The notes under the pieces: generated by a model
Seen by the model: only the letters and a program-made list of their open reading frames with translations
Told to the model about the DNA's origin: nothing
The model's database searches: none
Program-made: the position numbers and the translations under genes
Source: Thalassospira marina
GTDB lineage: Bacteria; Pseudomonadota; Alphaproteobacteria; Rhodospirillales; Thalassospiraceae
Direction: 5' to 3'
Assembly: GCF_002844375.1 (NCBI RefSeq)
Contig: NZ_CP024199.1
Coordinates: 3,078,001-3,142,000, forward strand
DNA length: 64,000 bases
In this document: piece by piece, positions 17,222 to 25,708 of the stretch
Layout of the letters: each line of letters begins with the position of its first letter
Position numbering within the stretch: the stretch's first letter is position 1

Positions 17222-18232
17222 GTGAATAACACTGCAACGCAGCACACCATACAGCCCAGTCTGGATTCCCTGATCAGCCTTGTTGACGCCGATATGAAAC
17301 GGGTCAACCAGGTTATTATCGACAACATGCACAGCGATGTTGCGCTTATCCCGCAATTGGCAAGCCACCTGGTTGCTGCGGGTGGCAAGCGCATGCGCCC
17401 GATGCTGACCCTCGCCTCCGCGCGCCTGTGCGGATACGAAGAAGGTGACTCAGCTGTCAATATGGCTGCCTGTGTCGAATTCATCCATACCGCGACGCTG
17501 CTTCACGACGATGTCGTTGATGAAAGCATGCTTCGGCGCGGACAGGAATCCGCCAATGCGCTGTTTGGCAACGAAGCCAGCGTTCTGGTCGGCGATTTCC
17601 TTTTTGCCCGGTCCTTCGTGCTGATGGTCAAAAACGGCTCGCTGAAGGTTCTTGATATTCTGGCACGAGCATCGGCCGTTATTGCCGAAGGCGAAGTCAT
17701 GCAGCTTTCAACAGCAAATGACATGGCAACGACCGAACAGGCCTATCTTGATGTCATCATGGCGAAAACCGCAGCCCTGTTTGGCGCGGCATCGCATATT
17801 GGTGCCGTGATTGCCGCCCGCCCCGAAGACGAAGAAATCGCCCTGCGCGATTATGGCCTGCATCTGGGCACCGCGTTTCAGCTTATCGACGATGTGCTGG
17901 ATTATTCGGCCCATCAGGCCACCCTTGGCAAAACCGTTGGCGACGACTTCCGCGATGGCAAGGTTACCCTGCCCGTTATCATCGCCTATGCCCAGGGTGA
18001 CGAGGACGAAAAGGCCTTCTGGCGCCGCTGCATGGAAGACCAGGATTTCCAGGATGGCGATCTTGAACATGCCCAGGGCCTGATCCGCAAGCATAACACC
18101 CTGGAAGCCACCATGAATCGCGCCCGCGAATATGGCCAGCTTGCCATTGATGACCTGGCCGGTTTTGCCGATGGCCCGATCAAGGATGCCATGATCGAAG
18201 CCGTCGAATTCTGCATTTCCCGGCCCTATTAA
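17222..18232 (+). CDS. ispB: Polyprenyl diphosphate synthase (octaprenyl/decaprenyl type)
   Basis: 336-residue trans-prenyltransferase that builds the C40-C50 side chain of ubiquinone by adding isopentenyl units to an allylic diphosphate. The two Asp-rich motifs are present: LHDDVVDES (about residues 94-102) and LIDDVLDYS (about residues 221-229), plus the GGKRMRP substrate motif (about residues 56-62). An upstream extension from 17084 is open but lacks homology. The GTG at 17222, with GGAAAAGAG before it, gives the family's normal length. The chain length (octa- or decaprenyl) cannot be read from sequence; alphaproteobacteria usually make Q10. Confidence 0.92.
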   Translation: MNNTATQHTIQPSLDSLISLVDADMKRVNQVIIDNMHSDVALIPQLASHLVAAGGKRMRPMLTLASARLCGYEEGDSAVNMAACVEFIHTATLLHDDVVDESMLRRGQESANALFGNEASVLVGDFLFARSFVLMVKNGSLKVLDILARASAVIAEGEVMQLSTANDMATTEQAYLDVIMAKTAALFGAASHIGAVIAARPEDEEIALRDYGLHLGTAFQLIDDVLDYSAHQATLGKTVGDDFRDGKVTLPVIIAYAQGDEDEKAFWRRCMEDQDFQDGDLEHAQGLIRKHNTLEATMNRAREYGQLAIDDLAGFADGPIKDAMIEAVEFCISRPY

Positions 18233-18321
18233 GGGTTGCACAACATCCTGCCACGGGATGTTGTTAAAAAAATTCCTTGCGCGCCGGTTCAATACCGATT
18301 AATACCCGGCTCGCAGAATGA

Positions 18322-18398
18322 CGGAGCGTAGCTCAGCCTGGTAGAGCACTGTCTTCGGGAGGCAGGGGTCGGAGGTTCGAATCCTCTCGCTCCGACCA
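18322..18398 (+). tRNA. tRNA-Pro (CGG), copy 1
   Basis: A 77-base cloverleaf with encoded CCA. Acceptor stem CGGAGCG/CGCTCCG, D-stem GCTC/GAGC, anticodon stem CTGTC/GGCAG (one G-T pair) with loop TTCGGGA giving anticodon CGG, and T-stem GGAGG/CCTCT with loop TTCGAAT. The C1-G72 pair is typical of bacterial tRNA-Pro. Followed by a strong hairpin terminator. Confidence 0.97.
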
Positions 18399-18404
18399 TC
18401 ATTC

Positions 18405-18440
18405 AAAGGCCCTGAAATGCTTTGGCGTTTCAGGGCCTTT
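18405..18440 (+). terminator. Terminator after tRNA-Pro copy 1
   Basis: A perfect 13-bp stem (AAAGGCCCTGAAA) with a 10-base loop and a T-rich tail, 7 bases after the CCA end. Confidence 0.85.
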
Positions 18441-18656
18441 TGCATTTCATTCCCTCCTGGTCACTTCCCCGCTTGTCCTTTCCCGGATCGGGTTATCACG
18501 GGCTTCCTGCCTGCACCGGCAGCCATCATAAAACCGCAAACATCCTCAAATGGCGGCCCGTTCAACCGTTTGAACAAATCGATAAAAAATGCCCGAACCA
18601 ACCGCAATTATACTTGAACTGACAGACCAGACAGGATAGACAATCGCCGACACTGA

Positions 18657-18733
18657 CGGAGCGTAGCTCAGCCTGGTAGAGCACTGTCTTCGGGAGGCAG
18701 GGGTCGGAGGTTCGAATCCTCTCGCTCCGACCA
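18657..18733 (+). tRNA. tRNA-Pro (CGG), copy 2
   Basis: Identical over all 77 bases to the copy at 18322-18398, with the same anticodon CGG. It has its own terminator, and the spacer between the copies holds the terminator of copy 1, so the two are probably separate transcription units. Confidence 0.97.
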
Positions 18734-18740
18734 TCAGTTC

Positions 18741-18781
18741 GAAACCCCGGCGCCTGAAACATGGCGACGGGGTTTCTTTTT
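18741..18781 (+). terminator. Terminator after tRNA-Pro copy 2
   Basis: Stem GAAACCCCG/CGGGGTTTC, extended inward by GCGCC/GGCG pairing, followed by a run of five T. Confidence 0.8.
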
Positions 18782-18926
18782 GTCTGCGGCATATACAGCA
18801 ACAGGATCATCGGGCTGCATTACAGCCCTCCCCCTTCTTTCACCACATTACCGCGCCCAGCCCGCCATGCTCCGCGCAGCAACGGGCAACCGGCCAAAAC
18901 AACCGCCGGGCCAAGCCCCACAGCCC

Positions 18927-18965
18927 AAAAGAAAACGCACCAGACGGCAGAAACCGGCTGGTGCG
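18927..18965 (-). terminator. Terminator of the DUF2336 gene
   Basis: Stem CGCACCAG/CTGGTGCG with further inner pairing, followed on the minus strand by TTTTCTTTT. It lies about 35 bp after the DUF2336 stop. Confidence 0.8.
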
Positions 18966-18997
18966 CATCAATCATGGCGCCCTAAAGGGCAGAAGGC

Positions 18998-20131
18998 TTA
19001 GTGCAGGCTGCTTTCGCTTGGCAATTGCAACATACGCCCCATCAGGTAATCGACATCATCGGAATCAAATTCAACGCCTAGGTCACCATATTGCGTCAGG
19101 ATGCGTTCAATCATGCGGCGCGAATACCGTTCACGGTCCTTTTCGCGGCCATCAAGGTCGGTTTCATGGGCGACTTCAAGGGCGGCACGCACACCGGGAA
19201 AGAAGCTGGCGGGCATATCGGCCTTGTTATAAATCGCCTGCAACCCATAAAGCCCGGAGTCGTGAATAAGAATGCGACTGTTAAGCAGCGATACCGATGC
19301 CCGCCGTGCGATCCCGGCCTCGAAGAAAGAAATATCCCCCATGCACAGCGCCCGCAGGATCAGCCCGCCGGTCAAACGGTTATTGGCATAAAGATGTTCG
19401 ACCAGAATTTCGACATCGCGACCGCCACTGTCATCGCCCAAAAGGCCGATGGTGGCGCTTTCCTGCGACTGGGTCATCACGGCATTTACAATGCCTTCGG
19501 GCAGATGTCCGCGCGACACCAGTTCGCTGCGCAACCGGTCGGAAACCAGGGTCACCATGCGTTCGGCAATGGTAATGGGAAGATGGTTGCGCGAAATGAT
19601 CGGCTTTTGAATACGTTCATTATCGCCAAAATCATCAACAACCTTTTGCAGGGACTGTTCGGAAATTTCCGCCCCTTCATTGCCCATCAGGTCAACCAGC
19701 ACATCCTCGTTACCGGCCTGTACCAATGCGCTTGATACCGCCTCGGAAACGGTGCTGCGCGTGGCAATGGCGCGCTGCTTTTCAACACTGTCGGGGCCAT
19801 CGCCGATAATATCGACAAGGTCGCTGTCATTAAGGATTTCGGAAAATTGCAAAATCGGCAGGGCAACCGCATCAACGTCGCGCGCCAGGGTTACCGCCAC
19901 ATCATGGGGCAATAACGGCGTCTGCTTCAGGTTTCGCGCCAGCGCCTTTCGTACCCGGACTTCCGCATCCTTGATCATGATGCGAAAGATATCTTCCGCC
20001 AGCAAACGCTCGTTCTCGGATAATTCGTCGTCGCTGAACTGCTTGCTGATTTTATCAGCGGCTTCTGCCCGGTTGCTACCCGACGGATCGTTAATCAGTT
20101 TGGCGACATCGTTTTTCGTAATCGGGGCCAC
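18998..20131 (-). CDS. DUF2336 domain protein
   Basis: 377-residue all-helical, acidic, soluble protein with the DUF2336 (HEAT-like repeat) architecture: RVRKALARNLKQTPLLPHDVAVTLARDVDAVALPILQFSEIL at about residues 59-100 is the signature region. There is no signal peptide or membrane segment. The family is confined mainly to alphaproteobacteria and has no established biochemical role. GTG start at 20131 with a strong AGGAGAGG ribosome-binding site. Divergent from the cytochrome c gene across about 260 bp. Confidence 0.85.
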   Translation of the reverse strand: MAPITKNDVAKLINDPSGSNRAEAADKISKQFSDDELSENERLLAEDIFRIMIKDAEVRVRKALARNLKQTPLLPHDVAVTLARDVDAVALPILQFSEILNDSDLVDIIGDGPDSVEKQRAIATRSTVSEAVSSALVQAGNEDVLVDLMGNEGAEISEQSLQKVVDDFGDNERIQKPIISRNHLPITIAERMVTLVSDRLRSELVSRGHLPEGIVNAVMTQSQESATIGLLGDDSGGRDVEILVEHLYANNRLTGGLILRALCMGDISFFEAGIARRASVSLLNSRILIHDSGLYGLQAIYNKADMPASFFPGVRAALEVAHETDLDGREKDRERYSRRMIERILTQYGDLGVEFDSDDVDYLMGRMLQLPSESSLH

Positions 20132-20390
20132 GTAACCTCTCCTGCTACGGCTGGAAATTCCACCTGCCGTTACACTTGTTACTATACACCCAAGAGCCCA
20201 TTGATTGAACGCAATTTATTCACTTGTAAATTTGGTTAGGATAACCTGTTCGTGATTGCAGCACGCGACTTATAATGATTCCACCATCTGTCGTGCTTTG
20301 ATTGCGTTACCCGCCGGGGGCTGTCAGAACGTTCCCCGCGTTGCGTTCGGCGTGGGCTCCACGCCACATGCCAAGAGAGAGGCCTTTTAA

Positions 20391-20789
20391 ATGAATTCTA
20401 TCAAAATGCTCGCTATTGCCGTTTCCGCCACCGCAATGTTCAGCACCGCTGCATTTGCTGCTGGCGACGCTGCAAAAGGCGAGAAAGTCTTTAAGAAATG
20501 TGCCGCCTGCCATTCGATCGAAGAAGGCAAAAACAAGGTCGGCCCGTCGCTGCATGGTGTTGTCGGCCGCGAATGCGGTGCGATTTCCGACTACAAATAC
20601 AGCAAGGGCTATCAGGACGCTTGCGAAAAGGGCTTCACCATTGATGAAGCATTCCTTGACGAATACCTGAAAGATCCGTCAGCCAAGATCAGCGCCATTG
20701 CCCAGACCAAAGAACGTTCCAAAATGACCTTCAAGCTCAAAGACGAGCAGGACATTCAGGACGTTACCGAATATCTGAAGCAGAACTGA
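20391..20789 (+). CDS. Periplasmic class I cytochrome c
   Basis: 132 residues: a signal peptide (residues 1-23, cleavage near AFA/AGD) and then a single-heme class I cytochrome c of the c2/mitochondrial type. The heme-attachment motif is CAACH (Cys37, Cys40, His41). VGPSLHGVVGR is the conserved segment after it. The distal Met ligand should be in SKMTF, as in TKMAF of relatives. Two extra cysteines (in RECGAI and DACEKG, about residues 63 and 79) are not part of the heme site and could form a disulfide; this is unusual. Ribosome-binding site GAGAGAGG. Likely a soluble electron carrier between the bc1 complex and an oxidase or reductase. Confidence 0.92.
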   Translation: MNSIKMLAIAVSATAMFSTAAFAAGDAAKGEKVFKKCAACHSIEEGKNKVGPSLHGVVGRECGAISDYKYSKGYQDACEKGFTIDEAFLDEYLKDPSAKISAIAQTKERSKMTFKLKDEQDIQDVTEYLKQN

Positions 20790-20832
20790 TCCATTCTGCG
20801 GCACGTTCCTGTGCCAGCATGACATCCCAAAA

Positions 20833-20869
20833 GCAAAAGGCCGCCCCGGCCATCGGAGCGGCCTTTTGC
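20833..20869. terminator. Terminator between cytochrome c gene and its convergent neighbour
   Basis: A 12-bp stem (GCAAAAGGCCGC) between convergent genes, with T residues at the stem end on one strand and A residues on the other. Probably works in both directions. Confidence 0.75.
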
Positions 20870-20902
20870 ATGGCCGTAATCTGCGCAAGCTGGCAAAGAG
20901 CT

Positions 20903-21634
20903 TTAGCGGCGGTTATTCAACTCGCCAGCAATGGCACGCATCTGTTCTTCCACCCGAATCGAACATTCCGACGTCACTTCCAGATCGCGATCTTCGTAAA
21001 CATCGCTATTGGCATGCGACTCCGCCCAGGCAGCAATGGTTGCATCGCGCTGGCGCACCAGAATTTCGATTTGTGGGCGATAGAAAACAATCATGCCCGA
21101 CACCCACCGGTTTACCGGCCAGGATGGCTGCGCATGATCCACGATAAAATTGTCCAACATTGAAATGACGCTTTGCGCATCATACCAGACCTCGCCTGTC
21201 ACCCAGCGATTGGTGGTAAACAGGCGCTGGGCAAACCCGTACTGGTCCATGGAAATGGCCACCAGATGCGACAGGGCCTCGTTAGGCCCCTTGGGCATTT
21301 CAAAACCTTCTATCGCCAGCGGCCGGACCGAGTCGGGCATACCGCGCGGGCGCATGAAGGTATGGAAATGGCCATGTTCGTTCCATTCGCGCTGCTGGTC
21401 TTTGGGATGGGCATGATAATAGAACTGCGCGTGGCTGGTCCGATCATAAACATCACCCTGCGGGTAATGCGTCCATTCATAAAACGCCCCGGCAGTGCGG
21501 ATCAGCTCACCAACAATATTATCACCAGTGGCCGAAAGGACCCGGTGGCATTCCATGACATCGCGCCCGGCTGCCATCATGTTTTTTAACTGGCCGGTGG
21601 ACAGTGCCGACCAGTCAATTTCAAGTTCCGTCAT
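20903..21634 (-). CDS. Conserved protein of unknown function (DUF6969-like)
   Basis: 243 residues from the ATG at 21634; the frame is open to 21739 but the conserved part begins MTELEIDWSALSTGQL. It is soluble, with no signal peptide or membrane segment. The central part is rich in His and aromatics (FYEWTHYPQGDVYD, then FYYHAHP, then WNEHGHFHTFMRP at about residues 92-104), suggesting a metal or cofactor site. From memory this resembles the family named DUF6969; I cannot confirm that here. It follows the SUMF1-domain gene on the same strand by about 125 bp. No reaction can be assigned. Confidence 0.6.
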   Translation of the reverse strand: MTELEIDWSALSTGQLKNMMAAGRDVMECHRVLSATGDNIVGELIRTAGAFYEWTHYPQGDVYDRTSHAQFYYHAHPKDQQREWNEHGHFHTFMRPRGMPDSVRPLAIEGFEMPKGPNEALSHLVAISMDQYGFAQRLFTTNRWVTGEVWYDAQSVISMLDNFIVDHAQPSWPVNRWVSGMIVFYRPQIEILVRQRDATIAAWAESHANSDVYEDRDLEVTSECSIRVEEQMRAIAGELNNRR

Positions 21635-21758
21635 GGTTTTATCACCACTTGATAAGTCGACCGTCCACTCCTGACCTGGTCGAATGGAATTGTCGAGCTG
21701 ACCGAAAGCCAGCCCCAACACAGTCACGCTTGTGACCAAAAACTACAAGTAAAAATAC

Positions 21759-22646
21759 TTACTTGTCCTGTGATGATACGCGCAATACGCGGAAACCGAT
21801 CAAAATATGACGCAAATGCTCGGGTCGGCTGTGCCGGGCGGCGGGGCGGCACACACCGCAACCACGATCATCCCATGATCCACCCTTTACGATCCGGGCG
21901 CCGGGCTGCTGCTGCGTCATTGTCCATTCAAAAACCTGCCCTGCCCCGTCAAACAGGCCATAGGGCCCGGCGGGGAAGGATTTGACGGGCATCGTATCAA
22001 ACGGGCCGCGGTCGGCACTGTTTAAAAGCGTGGGGTCATAAATATTTCCCCACGGGTAAAAGGTGCCATCAGGCCCGCGTACGGCCTTTTCCCATTCGGC
22101 TTCATTGGGCAGGCGCCAGCTATCGCCGGTTTTTTCGCTCAGCCAGTGGGTATAGGCCACAGCATCCTGCCAGGATACCAGAACAACCGGGTGGTTTTCC
22201 CGGCCCGATGGCGGCAAACCCTTTTTCCAGGTGAAAGGTCGGGTGGCTTCAAACCCGTGTACCAGGCCATATGTATCCCATATTTCCTTGGTCACGCCGG
22301 GAGCTGGATACCCCGCATCTTTGACAAAGGCAGCATATTGGGCATTGGTGACCGGGGTGGTCGAAATTTCAAATTGGGGCAGGTAAATGCGCCATTTGGT
22401 AATTTCGGAATCATACCAGCGATTACGATGCGCAACGTCCTGCCCGTAAATCTGCTCGTCAATACGATAGGCATAATCACGCTCGATGGCGTCGGACCCC
22501 TGCCAGAACCAGCCAGCAGGCACCACAGTCATTTCCGGGGTCTGGATGCTATCTGCCAATGCCGCAGGTGTCTGCAACGAGATTATGATCATCGTTGCCA
22601 GTCCCATCGCGGTTCGGCACAGGCTGCGTCCGGTCGACAACATCAT
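21759..22646 (-). CDS. Secreted SUMF1/FGE-like domain protein
   Basis: 295 residues from the ATG at 22646 (a GTG at 22679 is also possible). A signal peptide is clear: charged start, a hydrophobic core AMGLATMIIISL and cleavage near ALA/DS. The rest is one SUMF1-type (formylglycine-generating-enzyme sulfatase-modifying) domain: FEISTTPVTNAQYAAFV, then RLPNEAEWEKAVRG, then YGLFDGAGQVFEWT, then VKGGSWDD and IGFRV. The first active cysteine of true FGE appears to be missing; the region reads GCGVCRPAAR. It is therefore more likely a periplasmic member of the broad SUMF1/EgtB/PvdO superfamily than a sulfatase maturase. Substrate unknown. Confidence 0.82.
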   Translation of the reverse strand: MMLSTGRSLCRTAMGLATMIIISLQTPAALADSIQTPEMTVVPAGWFWQGSDAIERDYAYRIDEQIYGQDVAHRNRWYDSEITKWRIYLPQFEISTTPVTNAQYAAFVKDAGYPAPGVTKEIWDTYGLVHGFEATRPFTWKKGLPPSGRENHPVVLVSWQDAVAYTHWLSEKTGDSWRLPNEAEWEKAVRGPDGTFYPWGNIYDPTLLNSADRGPFDTMPVKSFPAGPYGLFDGAGQVFEWTMTQQQPGARIVKGGSWDDRGCGVCRPAARHSRPEHLRHILIGFRVLRVSSQDK

Positions 22647-23055
22647 CGTGATACAGGTTCCCCAAACTCCGGAAGTCACATTTCAGTACCGGCCCGATCC
22701 CCTGCCGCATGACTTCTGGTGACATATTTGTAAAACAGGCCCCCGCATGTCAAGCAAACGGGCGGCAGGACTGTGATCTGCACCCCACCGTCACAATCTT
22801 TATCGGGGTTCATCGGCAATTGCGGATTCCAGCAGGCCGTAACGGCCAATGTTACAGTTTCACGAAAGCGTGAAGATACGTGACCCCACAGGCCCCGTCA
22901 TTTTTGTCATTATAATCGGTGTTGGCAGACAACACACAACCGGTGCCAGGTTGTGGAGACGGCAAATGTTTACCTCCCCCCGTACATTTGCCGGTGTCGC
23001 AAACACCCGGACGAACGAACGTCTTCTTCCGCGGGTTTTCTCCCCCCGCAAACGC
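22647..23055. other. Intergenic region without a recognised gene
   Basis: About 410 bases between the SUMF1-domain gene and the TAXI terminator. Open frames on either strand have no protein character. It should contain the promoter for the SUMF1 gene. Nothing else is recognised. Confidence 0.45.
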
Positions 23056-23089
23056 AAAACGGCGTCACTCTTTCCCCAGGGTGACGCCG
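23056..23089 (-). terminator. Terminator of the TAXI binding-protein gene
   Basis: Perfect 9-bp stem CGGCGTCAC with a 12-base loop, followed on the minus strand by TTTTGCGTTTG. About 30 bp after the stop codon. Confidence 0.8.
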
Positions 23090-23118
23090 GTTTTGTTTTT
23101 AGCCCGCATCAAAGGACT

Positions 23119-24120
23119 TTAATGCATCAACCCCGCTTCGCGGTAATAGCGGATGGCACCGGCATGAATGGGCGACGGCGCCTCGCCATTCACCATCGCA
23201 TCCTTTGAAAGTTCGGCCAGCGCTGGATGCTGCCCTTTGAACTTGCCAAAATTTTCAAAAACCGTTTTCACCAGTTCGTAAACAATGCCGGGGTCAGTAT
23301 GCGATGAAACCATCAAGGCCGCCCCGGCACGGATGGTATCAACCGGTTCGGGATTGCCATAATAAAGCCCGCCGGGAATGCGTGCGGCATGGAAATACGG
23401 GTTATCAGCCAAAAGCCGGTCAATTGCCGGTCCATCCACATCGACCAACACGGTATCACAGGCCTTCATGGCATCGGCAATCGCACGCGATGGGTGGGCC
23501 ACGGTATAAACCGTCGCGTCAATGCGGTTCTGACACAAAGCCTTGATCTGGTCGGTCGGGTTCAGTTCGGATGCCATGGCAAAATCATCCAGTGTCCAGC
23601 CCTTGGCGGCCATCACACGCTCCATCGTGTCACGCTGCCCGGAACCGGGATTGCCAATATTCACCCGTTTTCCTTTCAAATCATCAAAATCGATAATTCC
23701 GGCATCCGCCCGGGCCAGCACGGTAAATGTCTCGACATATAGGGAAAAAACCGCCTGCATATCGTCAATGCGGCCGGTGGGGGCAAATGTCCCGGTGCCA
23801 TTATTGGCATCGCTTTGAATATCGGACTGCACAATGCCAAAATCAAATGCGCCCGAATGCACCGAATTGATGTTGTAAACCGACCCGCGCGTGGACTCGA
23901 CCGTGCAGCGAATGCCATGCAATTTGCGCGACTGGTTGATCAAACGGCAAATGGCACTGCCAACCGGGTAAAACACCCCCGTTGGTCCCCCGGTGCCAAT
24001 CGATACAAACCGGCTTTTCTGCTTGATCGTCTCGGAATGGGCCAATGCCTGCTTTGACATTCCCCCTGCCATGGCAACCAGCAGCATCAGGCTCCACAAA
24101 ATAGTCCTTGCCGGTTTCAT
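23119..24120 (-). CDS. TAXI-family TRAP transporter substrate-binding protein
   Basis: 333 residues. Signal peptide (residues 1 to about 27: ILWSLMLLVAMAGGMSKQALA) followed by a TAXI-type periplasmic binding domain, with the hallmark FVSIGTGGPTGVFYPVGSAICRLIN (about residues 38-62) and STRGSVYNINSV. TAXI proteins deliver substrates, often organic acids or amino acids, to a fused DctQM-like TRAP permease. No permease gene is adjacent on either side, so this is an orphan component. I chose the ATG at 24120 because of the GGGGAGAGAG ribosome-binding site; the frame is open to 24195. Ligand unknown. Confidence 0.9.
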   Translation of the reverse strand: MKPARTILWSLMLLVAMAGGMSKQALAHSETIKQKSRFVSIGTGGPTGVFYPVGSAICRLINQSRKLHGIRCTVESTRGSVYNINSVHSGAFDFGIVQSDIQSDANNGTGTFAPTGRIDDMQAVFSLYVETFTVLARADAGIIDFDDLKGKRVNIGNPGSGQRDTMERVMAAKGWTLDDFAMASELNPTDQIKALCQNRIDATVYTVAHPSRAIADAMKACDTVLVDVDGPAIDRLLADNPYFHAARIPGGLYYGNPEPVDTIRAGAALMVSSHTDPGIVYELVKTVFENFGKFKGQHPALAELSKDAMVNGEAPSPIHAGAIRYYREAGLMH

Positions 24121-24560
24121 CTTCTCTCTCCCCAGCCGGGGCTGTCCCGTCAGCCCCGGTTCATACCTTCTGGCATTTTTATTCAGCAATCGCATCTATC
24201 CACCGAAATCCGGATGCCCTTATCGCGGCACCCTTGGCCCGACTGTTCCGGCACCTGTTCCCGGCCCAATAACCTTTATCCTGCCCCACCAGCCCCACAA
24301 GGCGCTGCCCGGTCCAGGCAGGTGGCGGACGTTAATTTTGCACGATAACAGGCGCGCATCATCATGCGCAGGTTGAATATGCGTTGCTGACTGTCCCCGA
24401 AAATAACGATGCCCGCGAAAATGCTGCAAGACAACAAAATCATGGACTTATTATACGAAAATAGGGAAAATGGCGGTTAAAGTGGTGTGAAAATACAACA
24501 CCCTGAAAACAAAAATCCTACATTACTCGGGACAAGGGCGCCGGTTAAACAAGGTGGCCT
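24121..24560. other. Divergent intergenic region
   Basis: About 440 bases between two divergent genes. It must contain promoters in both directions, but I can assign none. The last 120 bases before 24561 are noticeably AT-rich. No gene or RNA is recognised. Confidence 0.45.
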
Positions 24561-25646
24561 ATGGAAAAGCAGATCCTGGATGCACTCTCGCAGTCAAATG
24601 CGGGGATCGCGTTATTTGATGCCAATGAACGTCTTATTTTTGCAAATCCGGCCTGGAATCAACTGATTACCGGCATTGCAGAAGACGATCTGGTATTTGA
24701 CGAAACCAGTCTCGATAATGGCGGCATGCTTTCGGTTTGCCTTGTGCGCCCTCATATTCACGCCAGCGAATTGCGCCCTTCCATTGCCGATGTGGAAAAC
24801 CACAAACGCGGCACGGTTCTCGTCGCTGATGACAGCGCCTCTAACCGCATGGTCGCGCGCCGCATGCTCCAGGCTGAGGGTTTTACCGTGATGGAGGCAG
24901 GCGATGGTCAATCCGTGCTTGATATTCTGCGGCGCGGTATTCCCGTTGATGTCATCCTGATGGATGTGGAAATGCCCGACATGGATGGGCTGCACACCAC
25001 GCGCCGCATCCGCCATATGGATGGCCCGTCTTCGCGCATTCCCATCATCGCCTTTTCCGCGCACCGCACACGCGACTGGAACATGATTGCCCGGCAATCA
25101 GGTGTAAACGATTTCATCAGCAAACCCATCCAGCGGGCCAGCCTGCTGCGCGTGATTGGCGAAAATCTGCTGCGCAACGGCGCTGCCGGGCAAAAGGGCG
25201 ATATTCCCGCCCCGGCCCCGGTCGCGCGCATGAAACAAACCAACCGCACCTTTACATCAAACCAGAACGAGCTTCCGGCCAGCCCGGTGCTGGATGTTAA
25301 AATCCTGGAAAAGCTTTATCACGATGCCGGAATTGACGGTGCGGCAACAGGGATCGAACTTTTCATCAGCGAAACCGAATCCCGGCTGGTGCAAATTGAC
25401 GATGCCCTGTCACGTTACGACTTCCACGCCGTTCGTGATGAAGTCCATGCGCTGAAAAGCACGTCCGATACTTTTGGCCTGCGCCAATTGGCCGATTTGT
25501 GCAATGCCGCCCACGACCTGTTTGATCGTGACGATATTGACGAACATCACCTGATCAAACTTTCCCGCAAGGTTGTGCAGCTTGCCCCCACCGCCCTGAC
25601 TGCCCTGAACCTGTATCGCCGCAGCCGTTCCTGGGCCATGACCTGA
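24561..25646 (+). CDS. PAS-REC-HPt phosphorelay protein without a kinase domain
   Basis: 361 residues. Residues 12-35 look like the start of a PAS domain (GIALFDANERLIFANPAWNQ), which then stops short. A complete receiver domain follows (about residues 83-203): VADDSASNRMVAR, phospho-acceptor Asp135 in ILMDVEMPDMDG and Lys188 in SKP. After a disordered linker comes an HPt domain (about residues 243-350) with phospho-acceptor His296 in EVHALKSTSDTFG. There is no HisKA or ATPase domain and no membrane segment. The protein could shuttle phosphate between an unlinked kinase and an output regulator. The abrupt PAS-to-REC junction suggests deletion of a kinase core from a hybrid kinase ancestor. 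Confidence 0.85.
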   Translation: MEKQILDALSQSNAGIALFDANERLIFANPAWNQLITGIAEDDLVFDETSLDNGGMLSVCLVRPHIHASELRPSIADVENHKRGTVLVADDSASNRMVARRMLQAEGFTVMEAGDGQSVLDILRRGIPVDVILMDVEMPDMDGLHTTRRIRHMDGPSSRIPIIAFSAHRTRDWNMIARQSGVNDFISKPIQRASLLRVIGENLLRNGAAGQKGDIPAPAPVARMKQTNRTFTSNQNELPASPVLDVKILEKLYHDAGIDGAATGIELFISETESRLVQIDDALSRYDFHAVRDEVHALKSTSDTFGLRQLADLCNAAHDLFDRDDIDEHHLIKLSRKVVQLAPTALTALNLYRRSRSWAMT

Positions 25647-25708
25647 CCCGCCATAACCACCATTCAAGTTACACGGCTAAAGCACTTTGCCCCAGCAACG
25701 ACCACCAA

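Noticed and set aside
18240..18264. Terminator after the polyprenyl synthase gene
   Set aside because: There is a good hairpin (ACAACATCC), but on the coding strand it is followed by A residues instead of T, so I do not call it a terminator.
18546..18810. Small minus-strand open frames across tRNA-Pro copy 2 (one reads RGFEPPTPASRRQCSTRLSYAPS)
   Set aside because: The protein-like sequence is the reverse translation of the tRNA gene itself, a well-known false protein in databases.
21759..22646. SUMF1-domain protein as the maturase of the choline sulfatase at the right edge
   Set aside because: It has a signal peptide, lacks the typical active Cys pair and is 40 kb away, whereas BetC is cytoplasmic.
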